A DNA stretch of 64,000 nucleotides from Bufo bufo (GCF_905171765.1 NC_053389.1:212790624-212854623), one strand, 5' to 3'; positions 42,239 through 54,173 are shown, counted from the first letter of the stretch. Translations and numbers: made by a program. Notes: generated by a model not told the origin, from the sequence alone.

Positions 42239-42529
42239 GCTATTCCGTTTGTAGGTAGGGCCATCTAGTATAGGGTGAAACTAGGGTCAGCTTCCCTTAT
42301 TTCCATCATTGGTCTACCCGACCCACCCTATACTTCATTGCCCTTATGGGATAACTATTTTCATTTTATTTATCATTATTTTTTTCTTTTTTGTGTATAT
42401 ATGGGGACAAGTTCTTATTGTAACATACTAATAAAAGTTGTGTTTTAGATGGTGGATTTCGGTGACCCCTTGCATTACTATACCACTGTTGATATCTTAC
42501 CTCAGACGGGTACAAGTCTGCTCTGTGAA

Positions 42530-43740
42530 TTTTCACCGACACTATGTGCCAGATATATATAATGACTTGCTGCTAAACGTGGCCATATAGTTCAGGGATG
42601 CCCTTCTGTGAGAAATATTTCCTTCCGGGGACCTTCCATTGCGGTGTGCTAATGACCACAAATTTTCTAAAGGCCTCGGAGTCCACCAATTTATATGGAA
42701 GTAGTTGGCGGTCAGCCATTGGGCAAGAGGATTATCCGGTGTCATCATTTTGTTTACGCTCGTGCATTTGGGCCACAAAAGCCTGCCTTGTGCCAGATGA
42801 ACGTGTCGACAGCACGGTGGAAGGTGAAGTGGAGGAAAAATGAGAGGAGAAGGAGAAGAGGCAGGACTTGGAGCACCGGGACTGTGGCTTTGTGGGTTCT
42901 GACGACATTGCTACCACTGGGCTAGGTGATGGGAGGCCAGGTGCCTTCTTAAGGCAGTCGTCCCTAGGTTAGTGTTGGGCTTTCCGCGACTTATACATTG
43001 ACAGCACAGGCTGCAAATGGCAACACTATTAGCATCTGACAGGTTAAAAAAAGCCCACACTGTGGAGCCATGTGCCAGCGTCCTGGGTGCGCAAGATGTG
43101 ACCGTGCATGGTGGATGGCTCACTCCAGATACATTTGCAGTCTGCTTTTTTCCTCCTGTGCACTGTGAGTTCTTCCTGCTTCTCCTCCTCCTCCTCCCTA
43201 TCTGTTGCTCTGTCTCTCCCTCTGAACTCCCCTCCTCTTCCTCTCTTGTGGGCACCCGCATGACGTTTATCGACACGTCATCATCGTTAAATTTACCACC
43301 ACTGACATTAGAGATCTCGGAGTAGGCAGCAACTTAGGGGACCATTCTCCTTGGGCTGCTCTGGGTACTGTTGTCAGACCGCTGGGTAACGGCAGCTGCT
43401 ACCTCCTCTTCCTCATCCGATGCCAAAAATGGCTGTGCATTGGTATGGTCTGGGAATGGATGGGAAAATAATTCCTCTGACTCGAGTGAGGGGGGCTATG
43501 GTGGTTGCAGTAGTGTCTTTGGGGGTGCACACAGCATAAAGTGAAGAGGGTGCAGATAGAGAGGATGAGGAGGGTGCAGAAGTGGAAAGCTGAGTGAGCC
43601 ACTCAACCAACTGTGGTGCGCCCTTTGAATTTATTGCACGCACCTTCTCCAACTTCCCACTCAGACTCTGGCCTGGTGCACCTGCCCGACCCCTACCATC
43701 CCTGCGGAATGGTCTGCCTCTTCCTCTGCCTGTCATTTTC
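42530..43740 (-). pseudogene. hAT-C transposase, N-terminal half with BED zinc finger
   Basis: On the minus strand 43736-43413 reads MTGRGRGRPFRRDGRGR... then SLSGKLEKVRAINSKGAPQL, the basic N-terminus of ZBED-like hAT proteins. 43276-42911 has STVWAFFNLSDANSVAICSL, then C...C spacing and ALRRHLASHH, a BED finger (C-x2-C ... H-x4-H). 42778-42542 continues with the segment after the finger. The pieces are in different frames. The rest of the transposase is absent, cut off at the PLE end near 42500. Confidence 0.87.
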
Positions 43741-43860
43741 TAAATGACACTCTGCCTAAGTCCGTAGAGAAGAGCAGTATTTGTAGAAGAAGGTATATTG
43801 CAGCGCTCAATCAGTATTTGGTGGAAAAAGGTATACAGATGTAGCAGGGTTAGCACTCCA
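43741..43860 (-). other. hAT-C 5' flank
   Basis: gaagaaggtatattgcagcgctcaatcagtatttggtggaaaaagg here resembles gaagaaggtatattgcagccctcaagcattttttgggggtcaacagg at about 45653. The stretch 43860-45590 therefore looks like an insertion or expansion inside one hAT flank. Confidence 0.5.
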
Positions 43861-44229
43861 GCCAGTGGCGGATCCAGAGCCTGGTCTCGGGAGGGGCATT
43901 TCCAGATTATTTTCTGTCCGTCGCCACAAGACTACACAGTGTAGAGGTAGACTGCATATTGTGGGGCACAGTGTAGCGGTATACTGTATATTGTGGGGCA
44001 CAGTGTATGCTATATTTGTATAACAAACATATTTCACATGAAAACTTACAATTACTTGGCTTGGCCCTTGGGGATCTCGGACACCACTTCAACACTTTGG
44101 CCGGGGGCTCGGCAGAGCTGATGTTGTGTTTTATCCTAATGAGAAAGATTTCATAATAAGGATTTGGAGAAGGGGCAGAGGGATAGCAGAGCAGAGAGAG
44201 GCTGGTGCTGCCACTAGGGGGTTATACCA

Positions 44230-45245
44230 TGGGGGAGTAATAAAGCCCACCATTATGCCCTCCCAGTAGTAATAATTCTCCTTTTAATAGACAGTGCAAA
44301 AAATACCCCCTTGTAATGCCCCCAGTTGAGCTAATGTCCTTATAGTTCCCCCATAATGTGCCAGTTTAAAATACCCCTATATAGTGGCCCCAGTAAATGC
44401 CCTCATAGTGCTCCTCTCCCCCCTTCCTCCTAGTGCCCCCCATAATGTACCAGTATAAAATGCCCCATATATAGTGCCCTAGTAGATGCTCTCATTGTCC
44501 CTCCTAATTTTCAAGTATAAAATATCCCTTCTTAGTGCTCCCCGTAGATGACCCCATAATACTCCTCTCCCCCCTTCCCCATAGTACCCACCATAATGTG
44601 TGCCAGTATAAAATGCTACTGTACAGAGCCCCCATATAAAATACCCCTTCTTTGTGGCCTTAGTAGATGTCCCTATAGTGTCCACCAATCATATGCCAGT
44701 AAAAAGTGCCCCCAATCACGTGCAGTAACAAAAGCACCCCCAATCATGTGCCAGTAACAAGAGCCCCCCCAATCATGTGCCAGTAACAAGAGCCCCCCAA
44801 TCATGTGCCAGTAACAAGAGCCCCCCCAATCATGTGCCAGTAACAAGAGCCCCCCCAATCATGTGCCAGTAACAAGAGCCCTCCCAATCATGTGCCAGTA
44901 ACAAGAGGGCCCCCCCCAATGTGCCAGTAACGAGAGAGACCCCCTAATGTGCCAGTAACAAGAGGGGCCCCCTAATGTTCCAGTAACAAGAGGGGCCCCC
45001 TAATGTGCCAGTAACAAGAGGGGCCCCCTAAATGTGCCAGTAACAAGAGGGGCCCCCTAATGTGCCAGTAACAAGAGGGGCCCCCCTAATGTGCCAGTAA
45101 CAAGAGGGGCCCCCCTAATGTGCCAGTAACAAGAGGGCCCCCCTAATGTGCCAGTAACAAGAGGGCCCCCCTAATGTGCCAGTAACAAGAGGGCCCCCCT
45201 AATGTGCCAGTAACAAGAGGGGCCCCCCCTAATGTGCCAGTAAAA
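44230..45245. repeat. Minisatellite of GTGCCAGTAACAAGAG units
   Basis: From about 44690 to 45245 roughly eighteen copies: first about 33 bp units (caatcatgtgccagtaacaagagcccccc), then about 28 bp units (aatgtgccagtaacaagaggggccccc). 44230-44690 holds degenerate forerunners (gtgccagtttaaaatacccc, gtaccagtataaaatgcccc), giving a gradient from diverged to homogenised units. Confidence 0.92.
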
Positions 45246-45385
45246 CTATTGCATATATAAAAATAAAAAAAAACACTTATACTTACCTCCATGGCAGCGA
45301 TGCGATGCAGGCCTCTTCCGGCCTGTGTCCCGCGCTGTACGTCTCAGGCGGCGCAATGACGTCATCACTCCGCCTGCGCCGGCCT

Positions 45386-45422
45386 CTGATAGGCTGCTGG
45401 CCTAGTGCCTGCAGCCTATCAG
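45386..45422. other. Perfect 12 bp hairpin
   Basis: ctgataggctgc and gcagcctatcag flank a 13-nt spacer. A second hairpin at about 45519-45554 (gagatgagcgcttcc / ggaagcgctcatctc, spacer acaat) has a 15 bp stem. Confidence 0.85.
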
Positions 45423-45590
45423 AGGAAGGGGAAGGGACACGCCTCTCCCTCCCCTTTCGCTCTCCCACCACAGTCATCTGTATTGCTGTCCTGAGGACGG
45501 CGATACGGATGACTATGGAGATGAGCGCTTCCACAATGGAAGCGCTCATCTCCCTGTGCCCTGCGGCCGCCGCCCCCCCAACTGGTATAT

Positions 45591-46300
45591 AGCACCCCTC
45601 AATCATATTTGGCGGAAACAGGTATATAGCACCACTCAATTAGGATTTTGTGGAAGAAGGTATATTGCAGCCCTCAAGCATTTTTTTGGGGGTCAACAGG
45701 TATATCACACCCATTGCAATTAGTTACTCCAATAGCGTTTGGGATGAGGAAACGTTATACAGGAGAGGTACCACCGGTAATGTCACTGTCCGAAGTGTCT
45801 ACGTAAAAAGTACACTGTATGTCACAGTGTCGCAGCTAATGTCACTGTCAGATGCGGACACCGTCTATTGAAAAAGTATACTGGATGTCACAAATATTTT
45901 TTGGATGCACACACTTTACACTGGAGATGTGGCGCAGCTAATGTCACTGTCAGCAGCGGACACCGTCTATTGAAAAAGTACACTGGATGTAACTGATATT
46001 ATTTAGATGCGCACACTTTATACAGGAGATGTGGTGCAGCTAATTTCACTGTCAGAAGCGGAAACTGTCTATTGGAAAAGTACACTGGATGTAACAGATA
46101 CATTTTTGGATGCGCACACTTTACACTGGAGATGTGGCGCAGCTAATGTCACTGTCCGCAGCGGACACCATCTACGGAAAAAGTACACTGGATGTCACAG
46201 ATTTTTTTGGGATGGGCACACTTTACACTGGAGATGTGCCGCAGCTAATGTTGCTGTCTGCAGCGGCCTAACTATTGAAAGTTATTTAGCACAGGATGGG
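45591..46300 (-). repeat. Tandem repeat of about 120 bp in hAT flank
   Basis: Four to five imperfect units with tgcgcacactttacactggagatgtggcgcagctaatgtcactgtc, then gcagcggacaccgtctattg and aaaaagtacactggatgtcac. Small frames across it are by-products. Confidence 0.88.
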
Positions 46301-46734
46301 CTACAAATAGATATTGCTGCCACACACAATAGTCCTTAGAAGGACTTTTGGTCCATAGACAGATGAGCAGTTACGTGCACCAAGGGTTAGCCTAAGCAAC
46401 TGTGTGAACCATTGCTTCTCCTGCTCCTTTTGTCATTCCCTCCCTTTTTTTTTTGATTGACAGGTCCAAGTAAAATGACTAAACAGGACCATGTCTCTGT
46501 CAGTCAAAAGGGAGGGACTGGCAGAGGGAGCAAGAGGAGTAAGAGGAGTAAGTATCGCATGGTGGCAAGGGCCTGCTCTCAGTGCACTTATGTGCTCATT
46601 TACATATGAATCAATAAGTACTTTATTCCAGAGTGAAGCAAGAGATCTCTAATTGAAAATTATCATTACATTCAGCTGAGCTAGCCCTACATTGCTTTGT
46701 GTCTTGTTAATAGTGAATCTACAGTTGACAGACT
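46301..46734. other. Unassigned
   Basis: No gene. Two similar segments face each other: ccctccctttttttttttgattgacaggtcc (46437) and tcagtcaaaagggagggactgg (46499), an imperfect inverted repeat of about 20 bp that may belong to a small MITE. Confidence 0.45.
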
Positions 46735-47077
46735 TTAAAGAGGACCTTTCACCTGAAAATGCAAGTTAAACTAAAGATATACCCTTACTTGCCGGCCCCC
46801 GGTGGTGCTTATTCAGTTGTTCATTTTGCACTCAGTGTCCCCGTTTGTCTGCGGTGCCCCCCGCATTATTTCCCGCCTTCTATGCTAATGAGCCATTCGG
46901 CTCAACTGGGCGGGCCTGCAAAAGTTCTCCCGGGCGTGTCTTTCTTCTCCCTGGCACGGAGCGCATCCAATCAGAGTGCTCCACTCTTCGCCAGGGAGAA
47001 GAAGCTTAGCCGGGGGCCAGCAAGTAAGGGTAGATCTTTAGTTTAACTTGCATTTTCAGGTGAAAGATCCTCTTTAA
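46735..47077. mobile_element. MITE with TTAA target sites (piggyBac-like)
   Basis: About 50 bp inverted ends (agaggacctttcacctgaaaatgcaagttaaac... and its complement) directly flanked by ttaa on both sides (46735-46738, 47074-47077), the piggyBac target duplication. No coding capacity. Confidence 0.85.
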
Positions 47078-47148
47078 AGGCGTTGGTTATATAATGATGT
47101 TTTAATCTGTCCAGGGTACTCCATATACAGCATATATTGCCCAATATA

Positions 47149-47512
47149 CAGGTGAAACTCGAAAAATTTGAATATTGTGCAAAAGACCATTTATTTCATT
47201 AATGCAAATTAATAGGAATTGCATTAATGCAGCTTAAAATTTGAATTTTGTGAAAAGGTTCAATATTCCAGGCTCAAAGTGTCACACCCTAGTCAGCTAA
47301 TTAATCCATACCCCCTTAGCAAAGGGTACCTCAAAATAGTGACTTTGGGGTTTCATAAGCTATAAACCATAATCATCCAAATTATAACAAATAAAGGCTT
47401 GAAATATCTCGCTTTGCATGTAATGAGTCTATCTCATATATTAGTTTCATCTTTTAAGTTGCATTACTGAAATAAATGAACTTTGCACGTATATATTTTC
47501 GAGTTTCACCTG
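47149..47512. mobile_element. Mariner-type MITE
   Basis: The ends caggtgaaactcgaaaaa and ttttcgagtttcacctg are inverted and flanked by ta (47147-47148, 47513-47514). 364 bp, non-coding. Confidence 0.9.
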
Positions 47513-47521
47513 TACCTGTTT

Positions 47522-47890
47522 GTCATATCAACACTTTCCTTCCACTGTTCTCAACATCACTGCATCCTGGCAGGATGTTTACATGCAGAACCTCCTGTTT
47601 TCTTCACTTCCTGCTTGGTCTTCTAACCAAATCCAGCGTGCTTTGCTCTGTAGTGTTTTATGGGCTTGCTCCACCTAGATAACATGGAAAGGGAAGGTGA
47701 AGACAGTGTGACTACTGCCAAGAGAACAGTGTGACAGGCCGAGCAAGCCCTGAGGAACATTATTGAACAAGTCATACTGGGTTTGGTTACAAAATCCATC
47801 AGACAGTAGATGAAAACAGGAAGTTCTGTAACTAATGCAGGATGCAGGGATGTAGAGAACACGGAAAGGAAAGTGATAATATGGTATAAA
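47522..47890. mobile_element. Fold-back MITE of about 370 bp
   Basis: Nearly the whole element is an imperfect inverted repeat: atatcaacactttcctt...tgttctcaacatcactgcatcctg (left) against the complement of gcaggatgcagggatgtagagaaca...aaggaaagtgataatat (right). The internal words tcctgttttcttcacttcc and ggcttgctccacct also have inverted partners. Superfamily unknown. Confidence 0.78.
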
Positions 47891-47991
47891 GGGCAAACAT
47901 ATGAAGTGTTGGGGCACTATGAGCAGATTAAAAATGTAATTATGAAATCAGAGAAGCTGAGACCCTTTAAAATTACATTTCAGCATTTTAC

Positions 47992-47992
<1 letters not shown>

Positions 47993-48038
<46 letters not shown>
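47993..48038. repeat. (TA)n microsatellite
   Basis: About 22 ta units. Confidence 0.95.
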
Positions 48039-48041
<3 letters not shown>

Positions 48042-49121
48042 CAAAATATTTAAGCCCAGGTATGTATGAAGTAATTTGGTAAATGTTTAAATTACTATGT
48101 AATTTTGGAGATTATTTCCATACCCATTGGATAACTCCCTTATTCTAAGGGTGCTTAACAGATCAGGTGCAATTTTTCGGTATTTAATTAAAAAACGTAA
48201 TTGACAGAGTAGAGACTTTCTACTTGCCTCTTCTTTGATTTCCCAACAGAACTTTCCAGTTCAGTACGTAGCCTGGCAACAATGTTGAGAAAGCAAGATG
48301 GACTGGTATCTACCATAATTCATTGTGGAATTTGTGTAAGAACTGTAAGTTCCAATGCATATGTAATAGGTAAATAGGATGAACAAATCTAGCTCAGCCA
48401 AGAAATAATCAATAAGAACTGCATTTATATGGATGTTGGACTTTTCATTAAATGCATCTATTCTGAAATGCATGGAAAAGCTAAATGCTGGATAAACTGG
48501 TACTTTTACTCATAGGAATTGCTGGAAGAAAAGCAAGTGAGTGCAGTTTAAAAATTTGTAAATAACAGGACTTCAAAGGAGAAATGACCTTTCTTATACA
48601 CAGATAGCACAAAAGCCGGTTATTATCTATGCTGACAATAAAGCAACATGGAGAAGGATAATAGTATATTTACATGTGGCAGATTTAAAGCAAACTGTGA
48701 CAGAAAATCAGTTCCATTTATCTGAATAAGGTTATTCAGATGGCAGGCACGTGGGTTTCTGAAAAGTCCCATTTAGATGAATGGAACAGCAGCAGATTTC
48801 TACAACTACAGTAATCTGCTGCATATGCATATACCCTAAATTATCTCAACTTATAATGATCACAAAGCAGACGGTTCCTTTCTGTAGAGTAGTTTCATCA
48901 ATATTTAGCTTAATAAAAATAAAAATCAGACTGATATGCTATTATGATATGCTATTACATAATTTAGTATATAACAATATCATTCTAAAAAAAGTTAGAC
49001 CCAGCCCTGTACCTTACATGGAACCAGAGATCTCCCCACTCATGGGTCCAATTGTTCTGCTAGATTCATTTCAGGCTGGCAACTTAGGGTGTATGTTCTT
49101 TCTGCTGTAGCCTTTTCCTTG
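48039..49121. other. Unassigned, low repeat content
   Basis: No coding region, inverted ends or tandem repeat seen. AT-rich. Confidence 0.45.
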
Positions 49122-49675
49122 TAAGGCTACTTTCACACTTGCGGCAGTGTGATCCGGCGGGCAGTTCCGTCGTCGGATGGATGTCGCCGATTTGGATGTG
49201 ACTGAAAGCATTTGTGAGACGGATCCGGATGCGGATCCGGATGCAGATCCGTCTCACAAATGCATTGCAAGAACGGATCCGTCTCTCCGCTTGTCATGCG
49301 GACAGACGGATCCGTCTTGTATTTTTTTTCACATTTTTACCGGTCTGCGCATGGGCAGGCCGGAAGGACGGATCCGGCATTCCGGTATTTTGAATGCCGG
49401 ATCCAGCACTAATACATTCCTATGGGGAAAAATGCCGGAACCGGCATTCAGACAAGTCTTCAGTTTTTTTCGCTGGAGATAAAACCATAGCATGCGGTTT
49501 TCTCTTTTGCCTGATCAGTCAAAACGACTGAACTGTAGACATCCTGATGCATCCTGAATGGATTACTCTCCATTCAGAATGCATGGGGATATGCCTGATC
49601 AGGTCTTTTCCAGTATAGAGCCCCTCTGACGGAATTCTATGCCTGAAAAGAAAAACGCTAGTGTGAAAGTACCCT
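49122..49675. mobile_element. MITE, family 1 copy B
   Basis: The ends ggctactttcacacttgcg and cgctagtgtgaaagtaccc match the 6113-6604 element, as do internal words (ggatgcggatccgtctcacaa, cattcagaatgcat). Contains a duplicated cggatccggatgcggatccggatgc block. Confidence 0.85.
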
Positions 49676-51547
49676 TACTGTTACAGTTTCTAACAGAAAG
49701 GGCTGGTGACAGTTAAACATTTAAACTGAGCAAGTGCGACCATCTCCATGAGGTAAACGGTGAAATAAGGAAAAGAAAAAACAGCAGGTGGCACTATACA
49801 GATACATTTTATTGAATAGCTCTGTGGTTGTGCTAAATTTTTTATTACATGCAATTATAAAAGTATCTAGATCCACATGGTGGTTTGAAAAATATAGAAT
49901 ATTTTCATGGGACAACCTACATACAGCAAGGTATTCACAATTGGCAAGGACTCCAATAAGCAAAAGACAAATCCTTCACCTGGCTCTTGGAATAGACTCC
50001 AAGTCAGTAAATTTATTGATTTGGTATCCAGGCTCACAGATAGCTTGGCCATATGGGGCTTGGCTAGTCTGTATAACAACCCTTCTAGAACAGTGTGACT
50101 GGATAAATTCCTGACCTCCGTACAGTAGGGTGGCTGGATGAGATGCCTTAGATTCAGCTTAGGAAGCGTTCTGTTTCTTATTGAACAGACCTAGAAGGTG
50201 TATGGTCACTAATTTTCAGGCAAAGCTCCACTGGACAAAAATGTGCAAAATAGCTCATGACAGCCAAAGCAGAGACTCCTCCAAACAAAAGACTTACCCA
50301 TCTGTAGACAGCTGTTTCAAGATTCTTGCTCTTCACAGAATATTCTGCACTCATTGCAATTACCAGTTCATAAGCAGAGTTTTTAATTTGTTATCTATTA
50401 TCTTTAATTTTACCCAACGCACTAACCATGCAGTAGATAAAAGAAAGGGTCAAATAAATTAATGAGTATTCATCTCTGCAGCATTTGGGAAGGCTCGAAA
50501 ATCTGCAACTTAATTAAGGACTTTGGACAGCGGCATCGTCACTCTACACTGTGACTGTGTCTGTGCTCTACCCTTCATTATTTCCTTTCTATTTAAGTCC
50601 CTATGTAAGATTTTTTGACTTTGTAGTTGTCATTGTTTAAAAAGACAAAAAAAAAATGTACTACATGCAATATTATAATTGTATGTACTTGTGGATGATT
50701 ATGCTGATCTTGAAGAGTAAAGTGATTCACACTTGGGTAATATGTAATGTCCAATGCTTCAATGTGGATCTGCCCCATCCGGTGGTGTTCCATATGTAGC
50801 AATCATATCTAGCTGCAACTGTATCTCCCAAGTGATGTCACTGGTAAAGAGGTCCAGCTTCTGCAATGAGATATGGACCATTCAACGGAAATAGCTGCAG
50901 TTTTCTTTAAAATGGATCTCTAAGATCAGTGGATCACGATAATGTGTATATAGTAGTCATACACTAATGGCTTTTATGTATGCCATTGAGTATGATAAAA
51001 CTGTCAGTGAATGAACAAAATTAAGACTATATTTGAAAAAGCGCGATTATGAGAAGACTAGTGTATTCATTTTATTTAACTTACATTAAGCATGGTATAT
51101 GAGCGCAGTAGTATTATAATATAAATGTTAATTGTTTGCCTCCCTTCAAGCAAATGATACTCATCCACTTCTATAACCTATTATACACACTATGATGGAT
51201 AGCGATAACACACATAATTTCACTTTTTCACAGCCCCTAAACTTCTAGCTGAAGTTTAATCTTTATTATTTGTATTGTCTAGTAATCATCACACGTGCAA
51301 CTCACACAATGACGACTCTACAGGAACTGACTTTGGAAAAAAAAAAGATTAATTGAAAATGTATTTACAGTGCAGCAAAACCAATTAACTTCCACAGGTG
51401 TAATTTGCAATGATTATTTAAATAAACGGAGCATGCACAAATCTTGCCAAATCTTTCCTCAACTCTCACTATTGTCTGTCTTCACATTTATAAAGTAATA
51501 TACTTTGCTGCACACTGCCTGCAAATAATGAAAACTCCAAGGAAATG
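49676..51547. other. Unassigned, mostly single-copy-looking sequence
   Basis: No supportable coding region: overlapping frames on both strands at 49788-50114 have no domain and no codon pattern. This and 51827-52764 are the stretches where unique or regulatory host sequence is most likely. Confidence 0.45.
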
Positions 51548-51826
51548 TAAAAGGAGTTATTTATCGGAAAATGATGAACAATAGGCATTACGCTAATGCA
51601 AATGTTTTCAGCTTAGCATCAGAGAAAGCTACAAACAATTTACATTTTGGAGATATATAAAAAGGACATTCTAAATGTGCATATGCCAAGTTTAGAAATA
51701 ATTAAAATACATAACCTGACCAATGAATCATCTTTAGAAAAGCTCTTACTTACTCATGAAGGTGTTGCTATAGTATTGAATTTGTAGTTTAGTCACTTGG
51801 AATGCCTTGACTGCACAAGGCTTCCC
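51548..51826. repeat. ~275 bp segment, copy 1 (likely source)
   Basis: aaggagttatttatcggaaa to ctgcacaaggc. It is repeated with few changes at 54346-54619, where it is embedded in satellite. The copy here sits in otherwise unrepetitive sequence. Confidence 0.92.
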
Positions 51827-52764
51827 ATTTGAATTTAAGGAGTTGCCACATTTGGACAACTTTTGTGACAATGTAGTATTGTCTATATGCCCTATCAGCA
51901 GGGATATGTAGGATGGTGATTATACTCTGTAGAACATTACTGGCTGCATGCACAGTGTACAGACTGGCAGTTTGCCCCCTTTGTAGGGGATTGCAAGAGT
52001 AAAGGATCTATTACTGCTTAACATCAACATCATCAACAAGTGACCTCACATAATGGTTATGGTGATGTCAGGTAAAACTAATGAGACAGCAGCACAAAGT
52101 GTTACCAAACCTGGTATAGGCCAATAAAAGAAGCGGTGCATGCAGCAGATCACAAATGTTATAATTAAGGAAAGCTGCAGCACTATTCCATCTCTTCCAG
52201 GCCTGGCTTGATAAAGACTAGGATATTGTTAAAACGTTGCCATGTTTGATGCACATTATTGAATAAACTACCAAAGCCGGCAGAGTGCTGCAGCTTTCTT
52301 TCATTATACTGGTGATGCCAGATAGTCATGAATTTACCATTCATTTGCTGAGAAGTGAACAGCACTTTGTTTGTCATGAAGTCCTGACAGAGCTTGTTGG
52401 TCCGTAGGTAAATTAAGTCGTAGGTGTGTGAGGGGGTGTATTGGCAGCAGGAACATTCCCCCTCCTCTTGAGAAACTCCTCCTTTAAGAATGGTGGTATA
52501 AATGACAGAGGATACCATTAAATCCACTATGATTCAATGCTGTTTATCAATAAAACATACAAAAATTGGGTAAATACTTTTTACACACATTGCAATTGTC
52601 CATTACTACATTCAACCTGAGGATCCATGAGTTTAATAACTACTTAGTTGAAAGTAAGATCAAAAAGATGCATCGCACTCACCATCCATGTTCATGTTCA
52701 CGCTTCTTTATTAGTGATTGCAGAGTTACATGCAGGGGCAGACTCACATGGAGTATAAGTTAAC
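51827..52764. other. Unassigned
   Basis: A short inverted pair, cttaaggaaagctgcagcac (52165 region) and tgctgcagctttcttt (52289), flanks about 110 bp and may be a small MITE. No gene seen. Confidence 0.4.
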
Positions 52765-53130
52765 AGCTGTTGGTGTAGTTATCTGTTGTAAAGCCTTTTG
52801 TGGTGTGTATTAGTAGAAAAAGAAAAAATATATTTGCCGTTCAGCGGTGCAGTTATCTGTTCTAAAGCTTTTTGTGGTGTGTATTAGCGGAAAAAGAAAA
52901 ATATATATTTGCTTCTCAGTGGTGCAGTTATCTGTTCTAAAGCCTTTTGTGGTGTGTATTACCAGAAAAAGAAAAATATATATTTGCCGTTCAGCGGTGC
53001 AGTTATCTGTTCTAAAGCCTTTTGTGAAGTGTATTAGTGGAAAAAGAAAAAATATATTTGCCGCAAAGCGGTGCAGTTATCTGTTCTAAAGCCTTTTGTG
53101 GCGTGTATTAGTGGAAAAAGATAAAATATA
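52765..53130 (+). repeat. ~80 bp satellite array, copy 2a
   Basis: Units of gccgttcagcggtgcagttatctgttctaaagccttttgtggtgtgtattagcggaaaaagaaa. They are the reverse complement of the units at 22065-23260. Confidence 0.92.
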
Positions 53131-54171
53131 CACTCACCTAAAGAATTATTAGGAACACCTGTTCTATTTCTCATTAATGCAATTATCTAGTCAACCAATC
53201 ACATGGCAGTTGCTTCAATGCATTAAGGGGGGTGGTTCTGGTCAAGACAATCTCCTGAACTCCAAACTGAATGTCAGAATGGGAAAGAAAGGTGATTTAA
53301 GCAATTATGAGCGTGGCATGGTTGTTGGTGCCAGACGGGCCGGTCTGAGTATTTCACAATCTGCTCAGTTACTGGGATTTTCACTGACAACCATTTCTAG
53401 GGTTTACAAAGAATGGTGTGAAAAGGGAAAAACATCCAGTATGCGGCAGTCCTGTGGGCAAAAATGCCTTGTGGATGCTAAAGGTCAGAGGATAATGGGC
53501 CAACTGATTCAAGCTGATAGAAGAGCAACGTTGACTGAAATAACCACTCGTTACAACCGAGGTATGCAGCAAAGCATTTGTAAAGCCACAACACGCACAA
53601 CCTTGAGGCGGATGGGCTACAACAGCAGAAGACTCCACCGGGTACCACTCATCTCCACTACAAATAGGAAAAAGAGGCTACAATTTGCACAAGCTCACCA
53701 AAATTGGACTGTTGAAGACTGGAAAAATGTTGCCTGGTCTCGATTTCTGTTGAGACATTCAAATGGTAGAGTCCAAATTTGGCGTAAACAGAATGAGAAC
53801 ATGTATCCATCCTCTGATGGCTACTTCCAGCAGGATAATGCACCATGTCACAAAGCTCGAATCATTTCAAATTGGTTTCTTGAACATGACAATGAGTTCA
53901 CTGTACTAAAATGGTCCCCACAGTCACCAGATCTCAACCCAATAGAGCATCTTTGGGATGTGGTGGAACGGGAGCTTTGTGCCCTGGATGTGCATCCCTC
54001 AAATCTCCATCAACTGCAAGATGCTATCCTATTAATATGGGCCAACATTTCTAAAGAATGCTATCAGCACCTTGTTGAATCAATGCCACGTAGAATTAAG
54101 GCAGTTCTGAAGGCAAAAGGGGGTCCAACACCGTATTAGTATGGTGTTCCTAATAATTCTTTAGGTGAGTG
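53131..54171 (+). mobile_element. Tc1/mariner DD36E-type element, copy 2
   Basis: Same ends as copy 1, with ta on both sides (53129-53130, 54172-54173). Inserted in the satellite. 1,041 bp. Confidence 0.95.
53279..54139 (+). CDS. DD36E-type transposase, open frame but first catalytic Asp deleted
   Basis: Start chosen at MGKKGDLSNYERGMVVG, which fits the family start; an upstream in-frame ATG at 53177 lies in the terminal region. Helix-turn-helix: LSISQSAQLLGFSLTTISR. The catalytic domain reads VAWSRFLLRHS where copy 3 has WSDESRF: nine bases between two tct words are missing and with them the first aspartate. The second acid is present (FQQDNAPCHK) and so is the glutamate (DLNPIEHLWD), 36 residues apart. 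It also shares the internal deletion of about 50 residues seen in the other copies. The 286-codon frame is open but inactive by these losses. Confidence 0.92.
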   Translation: MGKKGDLSNYERGMVVGARRAGLSISQSAQLLGFSLTTISRVYKEWCEKGKTSSMRQSCGQKCLVDAKGQRIMGQLIQADRRATLTEITTRYNRGMQQSICKATTRTTLRRMGYNSRRLHRVPLISTTNRKKRLQFAQAHQNWTVEDWKNVAWSRFLLRHSNGRVQIWRKQNENMYPSSDGYFQQDNAPCHKARIISNWFLEHDNEFTVLKWSPQSPDLNPIEHLWDVVERELCALDVHPSNLHQLQDAILLIWANISKECYQHLVESMPRRIKAVLKAKGGPTPY

Positions 54172-54173
54172 TA

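Larger units (their letters stand above)
41533..42475 (+). mobile_element. PLE 3' end with hammerhead
   Basis: The word tatgggattctacca occurs at about 41534 and about 41848, suggesting tandem units. A hammerhead (41985-42031), the GC hairpin (42223-42238) and an aataaaa signal at 42431 follow. The last 60 bp (aataaaagttgtgttttagatggtgg) match the reverse complement of 63590-63640, so both are ends of one PLE family. Confidence 0.78.
43861..45590. mobile_element. Insert in hAT flank, non-autonomous hAT-like, with large minisatellite
   Basis: Begins cagtggcggatccagagcctgg and ends near ggccgccgcccccccaactgg, weakly inverted ends of hAT-MITE type. The inside is mostly a minisatellite of gtgccagtaacaagag words. 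Borders are uncertain because no exact 8 bp target duplication was found. Confidence 0.5.

Noticed and set aside
44673..45245. Regular repeats that might suggest a CRISPR-like array
   Set aside because: Units are directly tandem with no unique spacers, and the genome is eukaryotic; it is a minisatellite.
49676..52764. Possible host exons in the least repetitive stretch
   Set aside because: Short frames occur on both strands but none has a domain, credible splice sites with coding bias, or a start context that would support a call.
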